From: Pseudohongiella sp.
GTDB taxonomy: Bacteria > Pseudomonadota > Gammaproteobacteria > Pseudomonadales > Pseudohongiellaceae
NCBI GenBank assembly: GCA_030651695.1
Contig: JAUSCD010000029.1
Span: forward strand, 558,001 to 622,000
DNA: 64,000 bases
Direction of reading: 5' to 3'
Shown: in pieces, positions 50,489-60,490 of the stretch
Numbering within the stretch: the first letter of the stretch is position 1
Layout: each line of letters starts with the position of its first letter
Translations under genes and position numbers: made by a program
Notes under the pieces: generated by a model
Databases searched by the model: none
The model's input: only the letters and a program-made list of their open reading frames with translations
Told to the model about the DNA's origin: nothing

Positions 50489-50874
50489 ACCCACGCTCCC
50501 AGCAATACAACAAAGCCACCCGCCACCACAACAGTCGCCAGCCATTGAACTGCAATCATCAATGATGGCGGTGCCAGCGGCATCACGCGCGGAAATAATT
50601 CAAAAAAGGTTTTGGCATGAAACAGACTGGCGGCCAGCGTCAGTACATTCAGCGCGACCACCCAGGGTCTGGCCATAAAGTCCAGCCACTTAAGCCACTG
50701 CGACTCGCCCTGGCTGAGGCTATACAAACCGTAAATCAAACAGCTGATAAAAAACAGCAAGGGCAAAACCGTGGCCTCGCGCAGCATATACAGCTGATAG
50801 AAACGCAACTGCAACCACCAGTCACGCCTGAACGCTGGCAGATACGGTCGACGGCTATTGTTGTGAGATGGCAT
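50485..50874 (-). CDS. frdC: Fumarate reductase subunit C (membrane anchor)
   Basis: 129-residue membrane subunit that helps form the quinol site. The pattern RFYQLYMLREATVLP, with the conserved Arg-Glu pair, and FHAKTFFELFPRVMP match E. coli FrdC. Three helices fit. Its start touches the frdB stop (50874), and its stop overlaps frdD by 4 nt. Confidence 0.94.
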   Translation of the reverse strand: MPSHNNSRRPYLPAFRRDWWLQLRFYQLYMLREATVLPLLFFISCLIYGLYSLSQGESQWLKWLDFMARPWVVALNVLTLAASLFHAKTFFELFPRVMPLAPPSLMIAVQWLATVVVAGGFVVLLGAWV

Positions 50875-51599
50875 CAGCGCACTCCGGAGGATTTAAACAC
50901 ACTGAGTATCATGTCTTTGGCGGATTCGACTTTGCCCTGATTGATTGCTGCGGCGGGGTCCACTTTTTTCGGGCACACTTCGGAACAAAAGCCTACAAAG
51001 GTACAAGTCCAGACGCCGTCTTTGGCATTGAGCTGCGGCATTCTCTCCGCCTTGCCCAGATCACGGCTGTCCAGATTGTAGCGGTGGGCCAGCGCCAATG
51101 CGGCGGGCCCGCGAAACTCCGGATTCAGTCCAAACTGCGGACACGCTGAGTAACACAAACCGCAGTTAATACAATTGGCAAACTGTTGGTACCTGGCCAG
51201 CTGCTGAGGAGTTTGCACATGTGGCACAGTGCTCTGCTCAGAATTTATCAGCCAGGGTTTGATGGCGCTGAGATGTTCCAGAAATGGCTCCATATCCACA
51301 ATCAGATCTTTCTCGACGGCAAAATTTGACAGCGGCGATATGACTAGTGAGTCGGGATAATCACGTAGAAAAGTCTGGCAACCCAGTTTTGGCACACTGT
51401 TGACCATCACCCCACAGGAGCCACAGATCGCCATTCGACATGACCAACGAAAACTGAGGCTGGGATCTTGCTGCTGTACTTGTTGCAGTGCATCCAGAAC
51501 TGATGTGTTGTCATCCGCTTCGACCTGATACGACTCCGTGTGCGGTTTTTTGTCCTGCTCGGGATTGTAGCGCATGATCCCTATATTTCGGCTGGTCAT
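50874..51599 (-). CDS. frdB: Fumarate reductase iron-sulfur subunit
   Basis: 241 residues carrying three Fe-S clusters that pass electrons from quinol to FrdA. The [2Fe-2S] ligands are in [21 protein letters not shown]. The [4Fe-4S] site is [13 protein letters not shown] with a later CP. The [3Fe-4S] site is [17 protein letters not shown]. The close match to E. coli FrdB, rather than SdhB, supports the fumarate reductase call. It overlaps frdA by 4 nt. Confidence 0.96.
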   Translation of the reverse strand: MTSRNIGIMRYNPEQDKKPHTESYQVEADDNTSVLDALQQVQQQDPSLSFRWSCRMAICGSCGVMVNSVPKLGCQTFLRDYPDSLVISPLSNFAVEKDLIVDMEPFLEHLSAIKPWLINSEQSTVPHVQTPQQLARYQQFANCINCGLCYSACPQFGLNPEFRGPAALALAHRYNLDSRDLGKAERMPQLNAKDGVWTCTFVGFCSEVCPKKVDPAAAINQGKVESAKDMILSVFKSSGVR

Positions 51600-53380
51600 G
51601 ATTTGTCCTCTGCAGTGTTGCTTGTATTGGCGTCGCCATAGAGCCGCTGCCCGGGAGGCAGACTGGTAACAGACACCGGCTGCCAGTGAATACCAACACT
51701 GCCGTCAACCTGCCGCACCGCCACTGTATGCTGCAGAAATTCACCATCGTTGCGAGTACCCATGCCGTCATCCGTACGCTGATGTGCACCCCTTGACTCG
51801 GTTCTGGCCAGGGCACTGCTGCAAATTGTCATCGCAACATCCAGTCCGAATCCGAGCTCCAGGTGCTGTAACAGCGCGCTGTTATACACTTTGCCATGGT
51901 CAACTACTTTGAGCTGTGTGTACCGTGTGTTTAGCTCATGCAGTTGTTCAAGACAGCGCTGCATGCCCTCCTCGTCACGGTAGATGCCACACCCCTGCTC
52001 CATCGCCAGTGTCATGCCGGTGCGTACGGCAACTAATGAGTCGTCGCTGTTATGTCCGTGCAACGCCGCCAGCGCTGCCTCCTGTTCAGCAATTTGTGTT
52101 GCAAAAGCGTGATGGCTGATGCCGTTCTTCTGCAGCGCCGTGCCTGCGGCTTTTTCGCCCGCGACTTTGCCAAACACCAACAACTCTGTCAGGGAATTGG
52201 ACCCCAGACGGTTGGCGCCATGTAATCCCACCGACGCACATTCACCGATGGCAAACAAACCGTTGATACTGGTTTCACAATCGACATTGGTCATGATCCC
52301 ACCCATGGTGTAGTGCACTGCAGGGCGGATCGGGATCGGGGTTTTGGCTGGATCTACATTAACGTAATCTTTCGCAAGTTCACAAATCAGCGGCAAACGT
52401 TCATTCAGGTGTTTTTCCCCAAGATGGCGAAGATCCAGATACACCACCGCGTGCCCTTGGTAGTCACCGGTCAGACCCAATTTTTGCTGTTGCCAGAAGG
52501 CTTGCGACAGACGGTCGCGAGGCCCCAGCTCCATATATTTATTACGCGGCTCACCCAAAGGTGTTTCCGGCCCCAGGCCGTAGTCCTGCAGGTAGCGATA
52601 CCCGTCTTTGTTGAGCAGAATCCCACCCTCTCCCCGGCAGGCTTCCGTGATCAGAATGCCGCTGCCGGGCAAACCTGTCGGGTGATACTGGACAAATTCC
52701 ATATCACGCAGCGCAACACCGTGACGCAAGGCCAACGCCATGCCGTCGCCTGTCACAATACCGCTGTTGGTATTGTAGTGAAACACACGACCCGCTCCGC
52801 CAGTTGCAAGGATCACTGACTTTGCGCGCAGCTGAACCAACTCTCCCGTGCTGTATCTGATGGCGAGCACACCCGCTACTTGCTGCTCAACCACCAGCAA
52901 ATCCAATACAAAATACTCGTCAAAGCGCTTGATTGCCGGGTATTTGAGCGAGGTCTGAAAAAGTGTATGCAGGATATGGAAACCGGTTTTATCAGCAGCG
53001 AACCAGGTACGCTCGGTTTTCATGCCACCAAAGCGACGCACCTGCACAGTGCCGTCGCTTTTGCGGCTCCACGGGCAACCCCAGCGCTCCAACTGCACCA
53101 GCTCCTGGTAAGCATGCTGCACAAAAAACTCTACGACATTCTGATCTGCCAGCCAGTCGCTGCCTGCAACGGTGTCATAAAAATGCGATTGCAAGCTGTC
53201 GTCATCTGAGGTTACTGCTGCTGCGCCGCCTTCAGCCGCCACGGTATGAGAGCGCATGGGGTAGACTTTGGACACTAATGCAATCTTGATTGAGGGAGAG
53301 ACTTCAGCGGCAGCAATCGCCGCACGCAAACCGGCACCACCACCGCCAACTACAATAATGTCCATATCCAGTTGTAACAT
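51596..53380 (-). CDS. frdA: Fumarate reductase flavoprotein subunit
   Basis: Catalytic subunit, 594 residues, reducing fumarate to succinate. It has the Rossmann loop [17 protein letters not shown], the covalent-FAD His in [14 protein letters not shown], the substrate region [21 protein letters not shown] and the HYTMGGI active-site block. The C-terminal [12 protein letters not shown] region is typical of the SdhA/FrdA family. A UbiA-family gene ends 9 nt upstream on the same strand, so the operon is likely UbiA-frdABCD. No FNR site was recognised nearby. Confidence 0.96.
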   Translation of the reverse strand: MLQLDMDIIVVGGGGAGLRAAIAAAEVSPSIKIALVSKVYPMRSHTVAAEGGAAAVTSDDDSLQSHFYDTVAGSDWLADQNVVEFFVQHAYQELVQLERWGCPWSRKSDGTVQVRRFGGMKTERTWFAADKTGFHILHTLFQTSLKYPAIKRFDEYFVLDLLVVEQQVAGVLAIRYSTGELVQLRAKSVILATGGAGRVFHYNTNSGIVTGDGMALALRHGVALRDMEFVQYHPTGLPGSGILITEACRGEGGILLNKDGYRYLQDYGLGPETPLGEPRNKYMELGPRDRLSQAFWQQQKLGLTGDYQGHAVVYLDLRHLGEKHLNERLPLICELAKDYVNVDPAKTPIPIRPAVHYTMGGIMTNVDCETSINGLFAIGECASVGLHGANRLGSNSLTELLVFGKVAGEKAAGTALQKNGISHHAFATQIAEQEAALAALHGHNSDDSLVAVRTGMTLAMEQGCGIYRDEEGMQRCLEQLHELNTRYTQLKVVDHGKVYNSALLQHLELGFGLDVAMTICSSALARTESRGAHQRTDDGMGTRNDGEFLQHTVAVRQVDGSVGIHWQPVSVTSLPPGQRLYGDANTSNTAEDKS

Positions 53381-53389
53381 CAGCTTACC

Positions 53390-54295
53390 TCAAGGGTCAG
53401 GTTGACCAGCCCAGAGCAGACCAATCAGCAGTAACAGCGGGTACAGATGGCATAACACGACATTCAACCCCAGATAGCGAGTCAGTCGCGACGGTTGATC
53501 GGCAAACCTGTAAATGCCAGGCAACAAATCGATCAGTAGCGGCAATGTTAACAATGCCAGCAGACAATGTGCTGGTAACACCTTCATCGACACTGCAGTC
53601 AACAAGATTGCATATGCAGCTAACAATAACAGCATATAAAGTACAGCGCTTGCTCGCAGGCCAATCACAATCGGCAAGTGCCTTCGCCCCACCTGTCGGT
53701 CAGCCTCTGCGTCGGGGAACTGATTAAGCAGTAGTAAATTACTGACCAGCAATGTCACCATCAATGATAATACCCAGGCCGCGGTGCTGAGCTCATGTGA
53801 AAATACCCAGTACGCGCCAAGTGTCATCAACATCCCAAACCCAAGGCCAGGCGCCATCAGACAGGCCAGAGGCCAGCGGTTCAGATACTGCGTATAGCTG
53901 TAAATCAGCAACACGCCCGGTATACCAATCAGCAACGCCTGCCAGCCCATACGATAACTGAGATAGATGCCGCCAGCGGCCAGCATCAATAAGCTCACCA
54001 CGGCCAGAGCCAGCGTCTGCTGGCTGGCGTTCGGGTGAGCGACCAATGTACCGCTGCCACCACTGAAAGGCGTGCGCTGCGTCAACAAATCCAGCCCCGA
54101 TTTAAAGTCGAAATATTCGTTAAATGCGTTCACGCTGATGTGCGCGCACAAACCCAGGCAGAGTACCAGCACTACCAATAATGGCCGGAGCGCGTGGCCC
54201 GCCTGCCAGCTGGCGACCGCCGCCAGCGCTATACAGACCAGCGTCAAACTCAAAAAGTTTACACGCGCCACTCCCAATAACTGTTTAACCACCAT
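53390..54295 (-). CDS. UbiA-family prenyltransferase (MenA-like), upstream of frdABCD
   Basis: Membrane aromatic prenyltransferase (301 aa from the ATG at 54295). It has about eight to nine helices and both Asp-rich motifs: NAFNEYFDFKSGLD and NQFPDAEADRQVGRRHL. The first motif resembles MenA more than UbiA/UbiB enzymes. Placed first in a likely operon with fumarate reductase, it could prenylate a naphthoate for menaquinone or supply another low-potential quinone. That is an inference: other men genes are not in the window. AAGGGG lies just before the ATG; a TTG 18 nt upstream is less likely. Confidence 0.82.
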   Translation of the reverse strand: MVVKQLLGVARVNFLSLTLVCIALAAVASWQAGHALRPLLVVLVLCLGLCAHISVNAFNEYFDFKSGLDLLTQRTPFSGGSGTLVAHPNASQQTLALAVVSLLMLAAGGIYLSYRMGWQALLIGIPGVLLIYSYTQYLNRWPLACLMAPGLGFGMLMTLGAYWVFSHELSTAAWVLSLMVTLLVSNLLLLNQFPDAEADRQVGRRHLPIVIGLRASAVLYMLLLLAAYAILLTAVSMKVLPAHCLLALLTLPLLIDLLPGIYRFADQPSRLTRYLGLNVVLCHLYPLLLLIGLLWAGQPDP

Positions 54296-54453
54296 GAAAC
54301 CCCTTATGCGCAAGTCCTGGACGCCGGGACTACTTTAACATCATGTCAGAAGCCTGGTGTGTTAGTTACGCACTCCGTGCAGTCCAAAGCGGTCCGGAAA
54401 CAACAGATTGAACGTATAAAACCTGATGAATCCAGCAGAAAAGGTGACCGACT

Positions 54454-54849
54454 ATGACAGGCAAAATTATATTGTGGGTTTCAGCGCTGGTATTTATTGC
54501 GTACGGGCTTGTCAGCCTGATCGCACCTGCAGTGCCGGCGGGGTTTGCTGGCCTGATAATCAGCAATGGCAACGCCTATGCCGAGATTTCCTCGATGTAT
54601 GGCGGCCTTCAAACGGGCATTGGGTTGTTTTGTTTGCTGGCAGCCATACGTCCCGAATACTATCGTGGAGGGCTTGCCTTGCTTACGATCGGGATCGGCG
54701 CTTTAACAATCGCCCGCTTCATCGGCTTTGTGGTCACTCCGGACTCTGTGACTGCCTATACATACGGCGCCCTGGTTTATGAATTCCTGACCGCAACACT
54801 TGGCGCGATCGCATGGCGTCAGGCTGCTCAACAACATCAGACGAGCTAA
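54454..54849 (+). CDS. DUF4345-like small membrane protein
   Basis: 131 residues with four hydrophobic helices (ILWVSALVFIAYGLVSLIAP; YGGLQTGIGLFCLLAAI; LALLTIGIGALTIARFIG; ALVYEFLTATLGAIAW). The pattern YGGLQTGIG and LGAIAWR is typical of DUF4345-type proteins of unknown role. AAGGTGA precedes the ATG by 6 nt. The next gene starts 9 nt after the stop, so the two may be co-transcribed. Confidence 0.7.
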   Translation: MTGKIILWVSALVFIAYGLVSLIAPAVPAGFAGLIISNGNAYAEISSMYGGLQTGIGLFCLLAAIRPEYYRGGLALLTIGIGALTIARFIGFVVTPDSVTAYTYGALVYEFLTATLGAIAWRQAAQQHQTS

Positions 54850-54858
54850 CACCAACGA

Positions 54859-55398
54859 ATGACCCAGCATGAATATATCTCTATTGCGATTGCCATCATT
54901 CTTGGGCTGGCCATCACACGACTGCTACATACTGTGGCAATGATCATCAGAGCACAGGAACGTGTTGTGTTCCATTGGTCATCTGCAGCCTGGGCTTTCT
55001 GCATAATGCTTTATATATTGCAGTTCTGGTGGGTGGGCTGGGGTCTACGCACAGTAGATGAATGGTCTTTCCAGAACTTCATCGTACTGGTATTCGGTTG
55101 CACTTTTCTCTACGGCGCGGCTGAAATGGCCTTGTCTGTCCCCGCCGAAGAGAAGTACGACATGCTGCAGCAAAGCCAACAACTTGGCAGGCTCTCTGCA
55201 TTGTCCATGCTGCTGTATTTTCTGGTGGGGCCGTACGTCAACATCGCAATGTATAATAATGCAGTAATGCCATCTGTTGCCGTGCCATCAGCCGGCATTC
55301 TGCTGATGCTGCTTACAATCTTTTTCCCAGCTCGCTTTACTGTCTGGTCCGCTCTGTTTGTCTGTTACACCATCGGGATTCTTATGCTCACAATCTAG
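54859..55398 (+). CDS. Hypothetical membrane protein with a duplicated 3' end elsewhere
   Basis: 179 residues, no recognised family. About five hydrophobic segments span the length (ISIAIAIILGLAITRLLH; LYILQFWWVGWGL; LLYFLVGPYVNIAMYN; ILLMLLTIFF). The last 29 residues (to VWSALFVCYTIGILMLTI) are matched, 14 of 29 by eye, by a reading frame ending at 59446. That second copy has lost its stop codon and its upstream part. The gene converges on the first GGEEF paralogue with 14 nt between. Confidence 0.75.
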   Translation: MTQHEYISIAIAIILGLAITRLLHTVAMIIRAQERVVFHWSSAAWAFCIMLYILQFWWVGWGLRTVDEWSFQNFIVLVFGCTFLYGAAEMALSVPAEEKYDMLQQSQQLGRLSALSMLLYFLVGPYVNIAMYNNAVMPSVAVPSAGILLMLLTIFFPARFTVWSALFVCYTIGILMLTI

Positions 55399-55412
55399 AT
55401 TCATCAGCCGTT

Positions 55413-56468
55413 TTATGAAACCACAACCTTGTTGCGCCCGTGCGCCTTGGCCTGATACAGGGCTTCATCGGCTCTCTTCAAGGTTGCTTCGATACTGTCA
55501 CCTGTGTGATGCATACATAGGCCTTGTGATACGGTGATGACCGTGCCTTCAGGCAACTCCGGGAAGGTCAGCCCTGAGACACAGGACTGAATCCTCTCAG
55601 CGACCAGAGTTGCGGCCGGCAGTGTTGATTCCGGCAGTATGATGATGAATTCCTCACCACCAAAACGGCCAACAAAGTCACCTTGTCGCATGATCTTTTG
55701 TAGCATCTGACTTATCTTGACCAGCACTGCATCGCCCGCGTCGTGACCCCAGGTGTCATTGATTTTCTTGAAGTGGTCAATATCCAGCATGCTGATGCAT
55801 AGCTCACTTTGCTCAGGGGTGCGTCGTTCCAACCTGGCCGACTCCTGCGCCAACTGATCCATGAGCGAGCGACGATTGGGCAATTGCGTCAGAGAATCGC
55901 GACTGGCCAGTATCTCCAGCTTATGATTCTGTTTCTTTAGAGTTGTCCGCATACCCGCAATCACACTGCCCAGGTATGCAACTATCATCAATACAGCAAA
56001 GTAGGCAAAAACAATAACCACTTCGACTTGCCAGTTGACGCGTTCCGGCGACCATGTCGTCAGCGCACAAAGCAGTACCAGATACGCTGTAAAAATGAGC
56101 AAACCAACCGCCAGCATGGTACGACGCGGCAAGGCAAACATACCAAACAACAGCCCCCCTGTTGCCATCAACAGAAATGCCGTTCGCGCTTGCGCGTCGC
56201 TTACAAAATACATTATGTAGATTGCCGGCCACAGCGGTGTGGTAATCTGGGCAACGGTCATGCTGGGATCTTTGAAACGAAGATTCAAACCGGATTTGTT
56301 CAATACAACAAAACTTGCAGCCATCAATGTGACCACAATGGTATAAATTATCGTTGGGTATGCAGGCAGCATCCCGAACAGGTAAAGCCCTAACACTATG
56401 GTGAGGGTGCAGCCCAGGCTCGCGAAGCCCCACATCATGCGCTGAAAGCGAATCCGCTGCGACTTCAT
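55413..56468 (-). CDS. Membrane diguanylate cyclase, paralogue 1
   Basis: 351 residues with about six transmembrane helices (20-185), a short coiled segment (LKKQNHKLEILASRDSLTQLP) and a GGDEF domain. The active site is FGGEEFIIIL, intact, with the I-site RQGD five residues before it, so it should make c-di-GMP with feedback inhibition. It is over 80% identical by eye to the gene at 59447-60490. Its ATG is preceded by a purine-rich leader. Upstream lies a 3' scrap of an esterase gene. Confidence 0.92.
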   Translation of the reverse strand: MKSQRIRFQRMMWGFASLGCTLTIVLGLYLFGMLPAYPTIIYTIVVTLMAASFVVLNKSGLNLRFKDPSMTVAQITTPLWPAIYIMYFVSDAQARTAFLLMATGGLLFGMFALPRRTMLAVGLLIFTAYLVLLCALTTWSPERVNWQVEVVIVFAYFAVLMIVAYLGSVIAGMRTTLKKQNHKLEILASRDSLTQLPNRRSLMDQLAQESARLERRTPEQSELCISMLDIDHFKKINDTWGHDAGDAVLVKISQMLQKIMRQGDFVGRFGGEEFIIILPESTLPAATLVAERIQSCVSGLTFPELPEGTVITVSQGLCMHHTGDSIEATLKRADEALYQAKAHGRNKVVVS

Positions 56469-56831
56469 GATTGCCTTGGTTGCTTCGTATTCTTGTTCTG
56501 AGCTGTTCAGTTTTTATCCCTCCTTAGTCTGCTCTTTGGCAGTTTGATACGGGACCAGCGATGTTCCGTGCAATCAGTGTTGTGAGACAGACATGCCTTC
56601 TCTATTAATATTGTTTGGACGAGCCAGCAACTACTCTACTACTTTTGCCGGAAACACGTCAGATGTCTGCGGTATTTGTGCGCCAGGACACTAATAGAAT
56701 TCAACAATACCATAAGCCCGCAGAGAGTCCGAAGCAAGCCACCGGGGAAAAACCGCCGACGGCACGAGCTTAAGTGGACATTCTGGTGTCTAATAGGTTC
56801 TGGTAACTAAGCCCGCTGCCCCGAATAATAC
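56469..56831. other. Intergenic region holding the esterase scrap
   Basis: 363 nt between two divergent GGDEF-type genes. The left half contains the decayed esterase 3' end (56574-56684). To the right of 56690, no similarity to the second copy is seen, and no gene or repeat was found. The PAS-GGDEF promoter should lie in 56690-56830, but no good box stands out. Confidence 0.6.
56574..56684 (-). pseudogene. 3'-end remnant of the esterase gene
   Basis: Read leftward, 37 codons match the C-terminus of the esterase at 60668-61564. The remnant is GAQIPQTSDVFPAKVVE, stop, LLARP..., ending MSVSQH, stop; the intact gene has GAHIPQISEVFPEKVVEWLLARP and MAVSQY. The Trp codon TGG has become TAG. Similarity stops abruptly at about 56684. 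It sits directly upstream of the first GGEEF paralogue, as the intact esterase does relative to the second paralogue. Confidence 0.85.
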
Positions 56832-57773
56832 ATGATGCACAACATATCCGATCTCCCCGCCCTGGTGCTCAGCTCGCTGGAAGAGCAAATCGCTGTCATT
56901 GACCTCTCAGGCACTATTGTCTACGTCAATAATGCCTGGATCAAATTTGGTGCCGAAAACGATCTGACTCCCGATCACTATGATGCCGGATCAAACTATC
57001 TCACGGTATTGGTTTCATCTGCTGCCAGCGGAGATCGCATTGCGGGTGAGGCTGAGGAAGGCCTCAGGAACATCATCAGCAACAAGCAGGATTCTTTTCA
57101 TATCGAATATCCGTGTCACAGCCCGTCTGAACAACGCTGGTTCATGATGAGCGTTCTACGTTTAAAAGATGACTCAAGTAAACGGATTCTGATCTCCCAT
57201 ACGAATATTACGCGGCGTAAGTTGGCTGAAGAGCAGATCAAGCTTCTGGCCATGCAGGATCCATTAACCGGGCTGTCCAATCGTCGGCAATTCAACCAGA
57301 CATTAAGCAGGGAAATACGCAGGAGCATCCGCAACCAGACGCCTGTCAGTCTTATTGAGTTTGATATCGATTACTTCAAAAACTACAACGACGAGTGGGG
57401 CCATATTGCCGGGGACGAGTGCCTCATCAAGGTTGCCACCGTGCTCCAGGAGCTCGCTCACAGATCGGGCGATCTTGCCATGCGCCTTGGCGGTGACGAG
57501 TTTGCTTTGCTGCTGGCGGATACTGACTGTGCGGGTTCTCAAAAGGTCGCAGAATCCGTGCTCAAGGCAATCAGCGATCTGGGTCTGACTTTTGGTGGAT
57601 CAAGACATCTCACCGTCAGCGCAGGCGTGGCCTGTGTGACATACAGCGCGCAGATGGACGAAGACTTCTTGCTTCAGCAAGCTGACAAGGCTTTGTACCG
57701 CGCAAAACAGGCAGGACGAAACCGCGTCGTGCCAGCCCCATCGCCACCGCTAAATAAACTCCACACCGGTTGA
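56832..57773 (+). CDS. PAS-GGDEF diguanylate cyclase
   Basis: Soluble protein of 313 residues. A PAS-like sensor domain (about 8-135; IAVIDLSGTIVYVNNAWIKFG) is followed by GGDEF with DPLTGLSNRRQFNQTL, an intact LGGDEF and the I-site RSGD. It should synthesise c-di-GMP in response to an unknown ligand. Its last 24 nt overlap the convergent lipase stop. It lies, with the lipase, in the stretch between the two duplicated GGEEF genes. Confidence 0.92.
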   Translation: MMHNISDLPALVLSSLEEQIAVIDLSGTIVYVNNAWIKFGAENDLTPDHYDAGSNYLTVLVSSAASGDRIAGEAEEGLRNIISNKQDSFHIEYPCHSPSEQRWFMMSVLRLKDDSSKRILISHTNITRRKLAEEQIKLLAMQDPLTGLSNRRQFNQTLSREIRRSIRNQTPVSLIEFDIDYFKNYNDEWGHIAGDECLIKVATVLQELAHRSGDLAMRLGGDEFALLLADTDCAGSQKVAESVLKAISDLGLTFGGSRHLTVSAGVACVTYSAQMDEDFLLQQADKALYRAKQAGRNRVVPAPSPPLNKLHTG

Positions 57774-59222
57774 TTGCAAACCTACCAAACCTATATTCGC
57801 TTCGTTAACATCTATGAATGCCGCCAGTTCCAACAGCGCCGCCTTCGTCATGGTTCCGCCAGACCCTTCAAGCAAACCAACAAAGTGCTGGCGCTCAGCA
57901 TCGGACGGCGGCGCCCCGACTACGTTGTTGTAAACAGTATTTACAAATATCTCGTTAGAGGGATTCCCCATCAGTCCAACGACGATCTGACATACCTCCA
58001 ACACACTGGTGCCCTGATCGAATATCTCAAGACCCACTCCCACCCAGTCGGGTTGCTGCGCAATTGCAGCAGCATCAAAGGCCGCGCCAATAATCCTTAC
58101 CGATTTACCTGCGGATTGCTCCGCCCCCAGATCAAAGGCCAGTCGTTTGTCGGCGAACACCAGTCGCTCCACATTGACCAACGTGTCACTGCCACTACCG
58201 GGACTGGCGACTTTCAACGCACCACCAGGCAGATGTGTGATAGTCGCGCTTCCATGATTGACATGCAGATAGAGCGTATCAACGCCATCTCCACCATCGA
58301 TTGTATCGTTACCGGTCGTTGCAAACAGCGCATCATTGCCCGCTGTACCGCGGCTGCCGACGCTCAGATCAAACGGGTTGCGGTTGACTCCGGCGATACC
58401 CGTCTGGTAGGCCGGAAATTCATGGGCGCTTGAATTATAGGAGCTGATCATCGATGACAAACTGGCCGGCGGTACATCAGGGTGGCCAGGCACTTTAAGA
58501 AATTCAATACTGCCACGATTGTAGTAGTTTTTGTTAAAAAACGGGATCGAGTCGCTCAGCAGAGAGGACGGGATTCCATATGATGTACTGAGCACCGAGC
58601 CCAGTTGACCTACCATCAAAGAACCGGGGAAAACTGACAGTGTCTGCCCTACCAAGGCACGATTACTACCAAGAAAAACTATCGGATCATCAGCAACCTG
58701 ATAATTTATGATGCGGTTGTCTGCGACCGCCTGTTCCTGCAGATATCCGGGGGAACCAGTCGTAACGGCATATGCCGGCGAGATGCCGTCATAGTTCGCC
58801 ATAAACATTTGCGTCATTGCTCCGCCCAGGCTGTGTCCTGTTACCAACAGCAAATCAAATTCGCCTCGGGCGATGACGTTGCCCAGCGCAGTTACCAGCG
58901 GACCAAACAGCTCATAATGTTCATTGATATTCTGGAAATCATGCCGCCAGTCATCATTGTCGTTGGTGCCACGAAAACCGATTGCGAGCGTGCGATGCCC
59001 GTTGTAAGTACCAGCCGCCACAATTGCCTCTGAATTGGCGTTTCGGTACACACCGTTACTCAATTGAGAGGCGCTGATTCCGATTTCATCCCCACTGATC
59101 AGATGCCAGCCGGGAAGTGAAGGCATCGAGCTTTGCCAGCTTTCCCAAGCTGTTGTGACTTTAAACAGGACATCAACTAACGACTGGCTGCTACCGACCA
59201 CAGGTGCGTGCTTGACGGACAT
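57750..59222 (-). CDS. RTX-like secreted lipase (class 3) with DUF4214
   Basis: 490 residues, no Sec signal. The lipase domain (about 1-260) has the nucleophile GHSLGGAM and FRGTNDNDDWRHDF. Glycine-rich calcium repeats follow near 300 (GTAGNDALFATTGNDTIDGG, DGVDTLYL). A DUF4214-like C-terminus (about 410-480; NEIFVNTVYNNVVGAPPSD) ends it. The lack of an N-terminal signal plus RTX repeats suggests type I secretion. T1SS genes are not adjacent. The gene lies in the segment between the duplicated GGEEF genes. Confidence 0.88.
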   Translation of the reverse strand: MSVKHAPVVGSSQSLVDVLFKVTTAWESWQSSMPSLPGWHLISGDEIGISASQLSNGVYRNANSEAIVAAGTYNGHRTLAIGFRGTNDNDDWRHDFQNINEHYELFGPLVTALGNVIARGEFDLLLVTGHSLGGAMTQMFMANYDGISPAYAVTTGSPGYLQEQAVADNRIINYQVADDPIVFLGSNRALVGQTLSVFPGSLMVGQLGSVLSTSYGIPSSLLSDSIPFFNKNYYNRGSIEFLKVPGHPDVPPASLSSMISSYNSSAHEFPAYQTGIAGVNRNPFDLSVGSRGTAGNDALFATTGNDTIDGGDGVDTLYLHVNHGSATITHLPGGALKVASPGSGSDTLVNVERLVFADKRLAFDLGAEQSAGKSVRIIGAAFDAAAIAQQPDWVGVGLEIFDQGTSVLEVCQIVVGLMGNPSNEIFVNTVYNNVVGAPPSDAERQHFVGLLEGSGGTMTKAALLELAAFIDVNEANIGLVGLQSTGVEFI

Positions 59223-59359
59223 AGGGTTCTCCTGAAGAGTGTTGAAACACTCAAAACAGAGTCGGGAATAGACTAATACAGACAGTATGATAAAAAGAAA
59301 ATAAAGCGCACTTGTTCTGGCGCAATGTTTTTTCAGATAATTCAGGCCGCACCGCTGAT

Positions 59360-59446
59360 GTACTGACCACCGTCATCCCATCGCGACTCAGAATATGGTC
59401 CGGGCCAGTTCTTTGTTATACCTTCGGAACACTGATACTGACGATT
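59360..59446 (+). pseudogene. 3'-end remnant of the membrane-protein gene
   Basis: 29 codons reading VLTTVIPSRLRIW... to LCYTFGTLILTI match the C-terminus of the 54859-55398 protein (14 of 29 identical by eye). The stop codon is lost, and upstream similarity fades above about 59335. It ends exactly where the second GGEEF gene's stop begins, mirroring the arrangement around the first paralogue. Confidence 0.78.
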
Positions 59447-60490
59447 CTAAGAGTTCTGGCCGCTTGGGCAGACAACAACGCGGTCTCGCCCCTGCGCCTT
59501 TGCCTGATACAGGGCTTCATCCGCGCGCTTTAACGTTACTTCGATACAGTCGCCATGTTTATGCATACACAGGCCTTGCGACACTGTGACGCGTGTACCT
59601 TCCGGCAATTCCGTAAATGCCAGACTGGCGACACATGCCTGGATTCTTTCAGCAACCAGAGTCGCCGCTGCCAGCGTAGACTCGGGCAATATAACGATGA
59701 ATTCCTCGCCACCAAACCGACCAACAAAATCACCTTGTCGCATGGTTTTTTGCAATACCTGGCTTATTTTCACCAGCACCGCATCGCCTGTATCATGGCC
59801 CCAGGTATCGTTGATATTTTTGAAGTGATCAATGTCGAGCATACTGATACACAGTTGACTCTGATCTGGTGTCCGTCGCTCCAGTCGTGCGGATTCCTGC
59901 GCCAGCTGTTCCATCAATGAACGACGGTTTGGCAGCTGCGTCAGTGCGTCACGACTTGCCAGTATTTCCAGCTTCTGGTTTTGTTTTTTCAGCGTTGTCC
60001 GCATACCCGCTATGACACTCCCCAGATAAGCGACGATCATCAGGACTGCGAAGTACGCAAAAACAATAATCACTTCCACGCGCCAGTTCACACGCTCAGG
60101 GGCCCATGTAAGCAGAGCAACCAGCAGCACGATATAGGCGGTGAACATCAGCACACCCACCGCCAGCATCATGCGCCTTGGCAGCGCGAACATGCCAAAT
60201 AACAGGCCGCCTGTCGCCATTAACAGAAAGGCGGTGCGCGCCTGAGGATCACTGACAAAGTACATAATGTAGATAGCAGGCCACAGCGGTGTCGTGATCT
60301 GCGCCACGGTCATACTGGGGTCTCTGAAACGCAGATTAAGCCCGGACTTGATCAATACCGCAAAACCTGCAGCCATGAACGCGACCACACTTGAATAGAT
60401 CGCAGTCGGATAACCGGGCACCATACCAAACAGGTAGAGCCCCTGCACGATTGTCATGGTGCAACCCACACTGGCAAAGCCCCAGATCAT
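59447..60490 (-). CDS. Membrane diguanylate cyclase, paralogue 2
   Basis: 347 residues, same layout as the 55413-56468 protein: six helices, coiled linker, GGEEF with FGGEEFIVIL and the I-site RQGD. The C-terminus has seven extra residues (PSGQNS-like). The coding homology extends 10 codons upstream of the ATG at 60490 (SKSQRLRFQR versus MKSQRIRFQR), but paralogue 1's start ATG is replaced by a non-start codon. The only nearby upstream ATG is out of frame. Translation may begin at 60490 with a truncated N-terminus, or the gene may be impaired. Confidence 0.88.
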   Translation of the reverse strand: MIWGFASVGCTMTIVQGLYLFGMVPGYPTAIYSSVVAFMAAGFAVLIKSGLNLRFRDPSMTVAQITTPLWPAIYIMYFVSDPQARTAFLLMATGGLLFGMFALPRRMMLAVGVLMFTAYIVLLVALLTWAPERVNWRVEVIIVFAYFAVLMIVAYLGSVIAGMRTTLKKQNQKLEILASRDALTQLPNRRSLMEQLAQESARLERRTPDQSQLCISMLDIDHFKNINDTWGHDTGDAVLVKISQVLQKTMRQGDFVGRFGGEEFIVILPESTLAAATLVAERIQACVASLAFTELPEGTRVTVSQGLCMHKHGDCIEVTLKRADEALYQAKAQGRDRVVVCPSGQNS

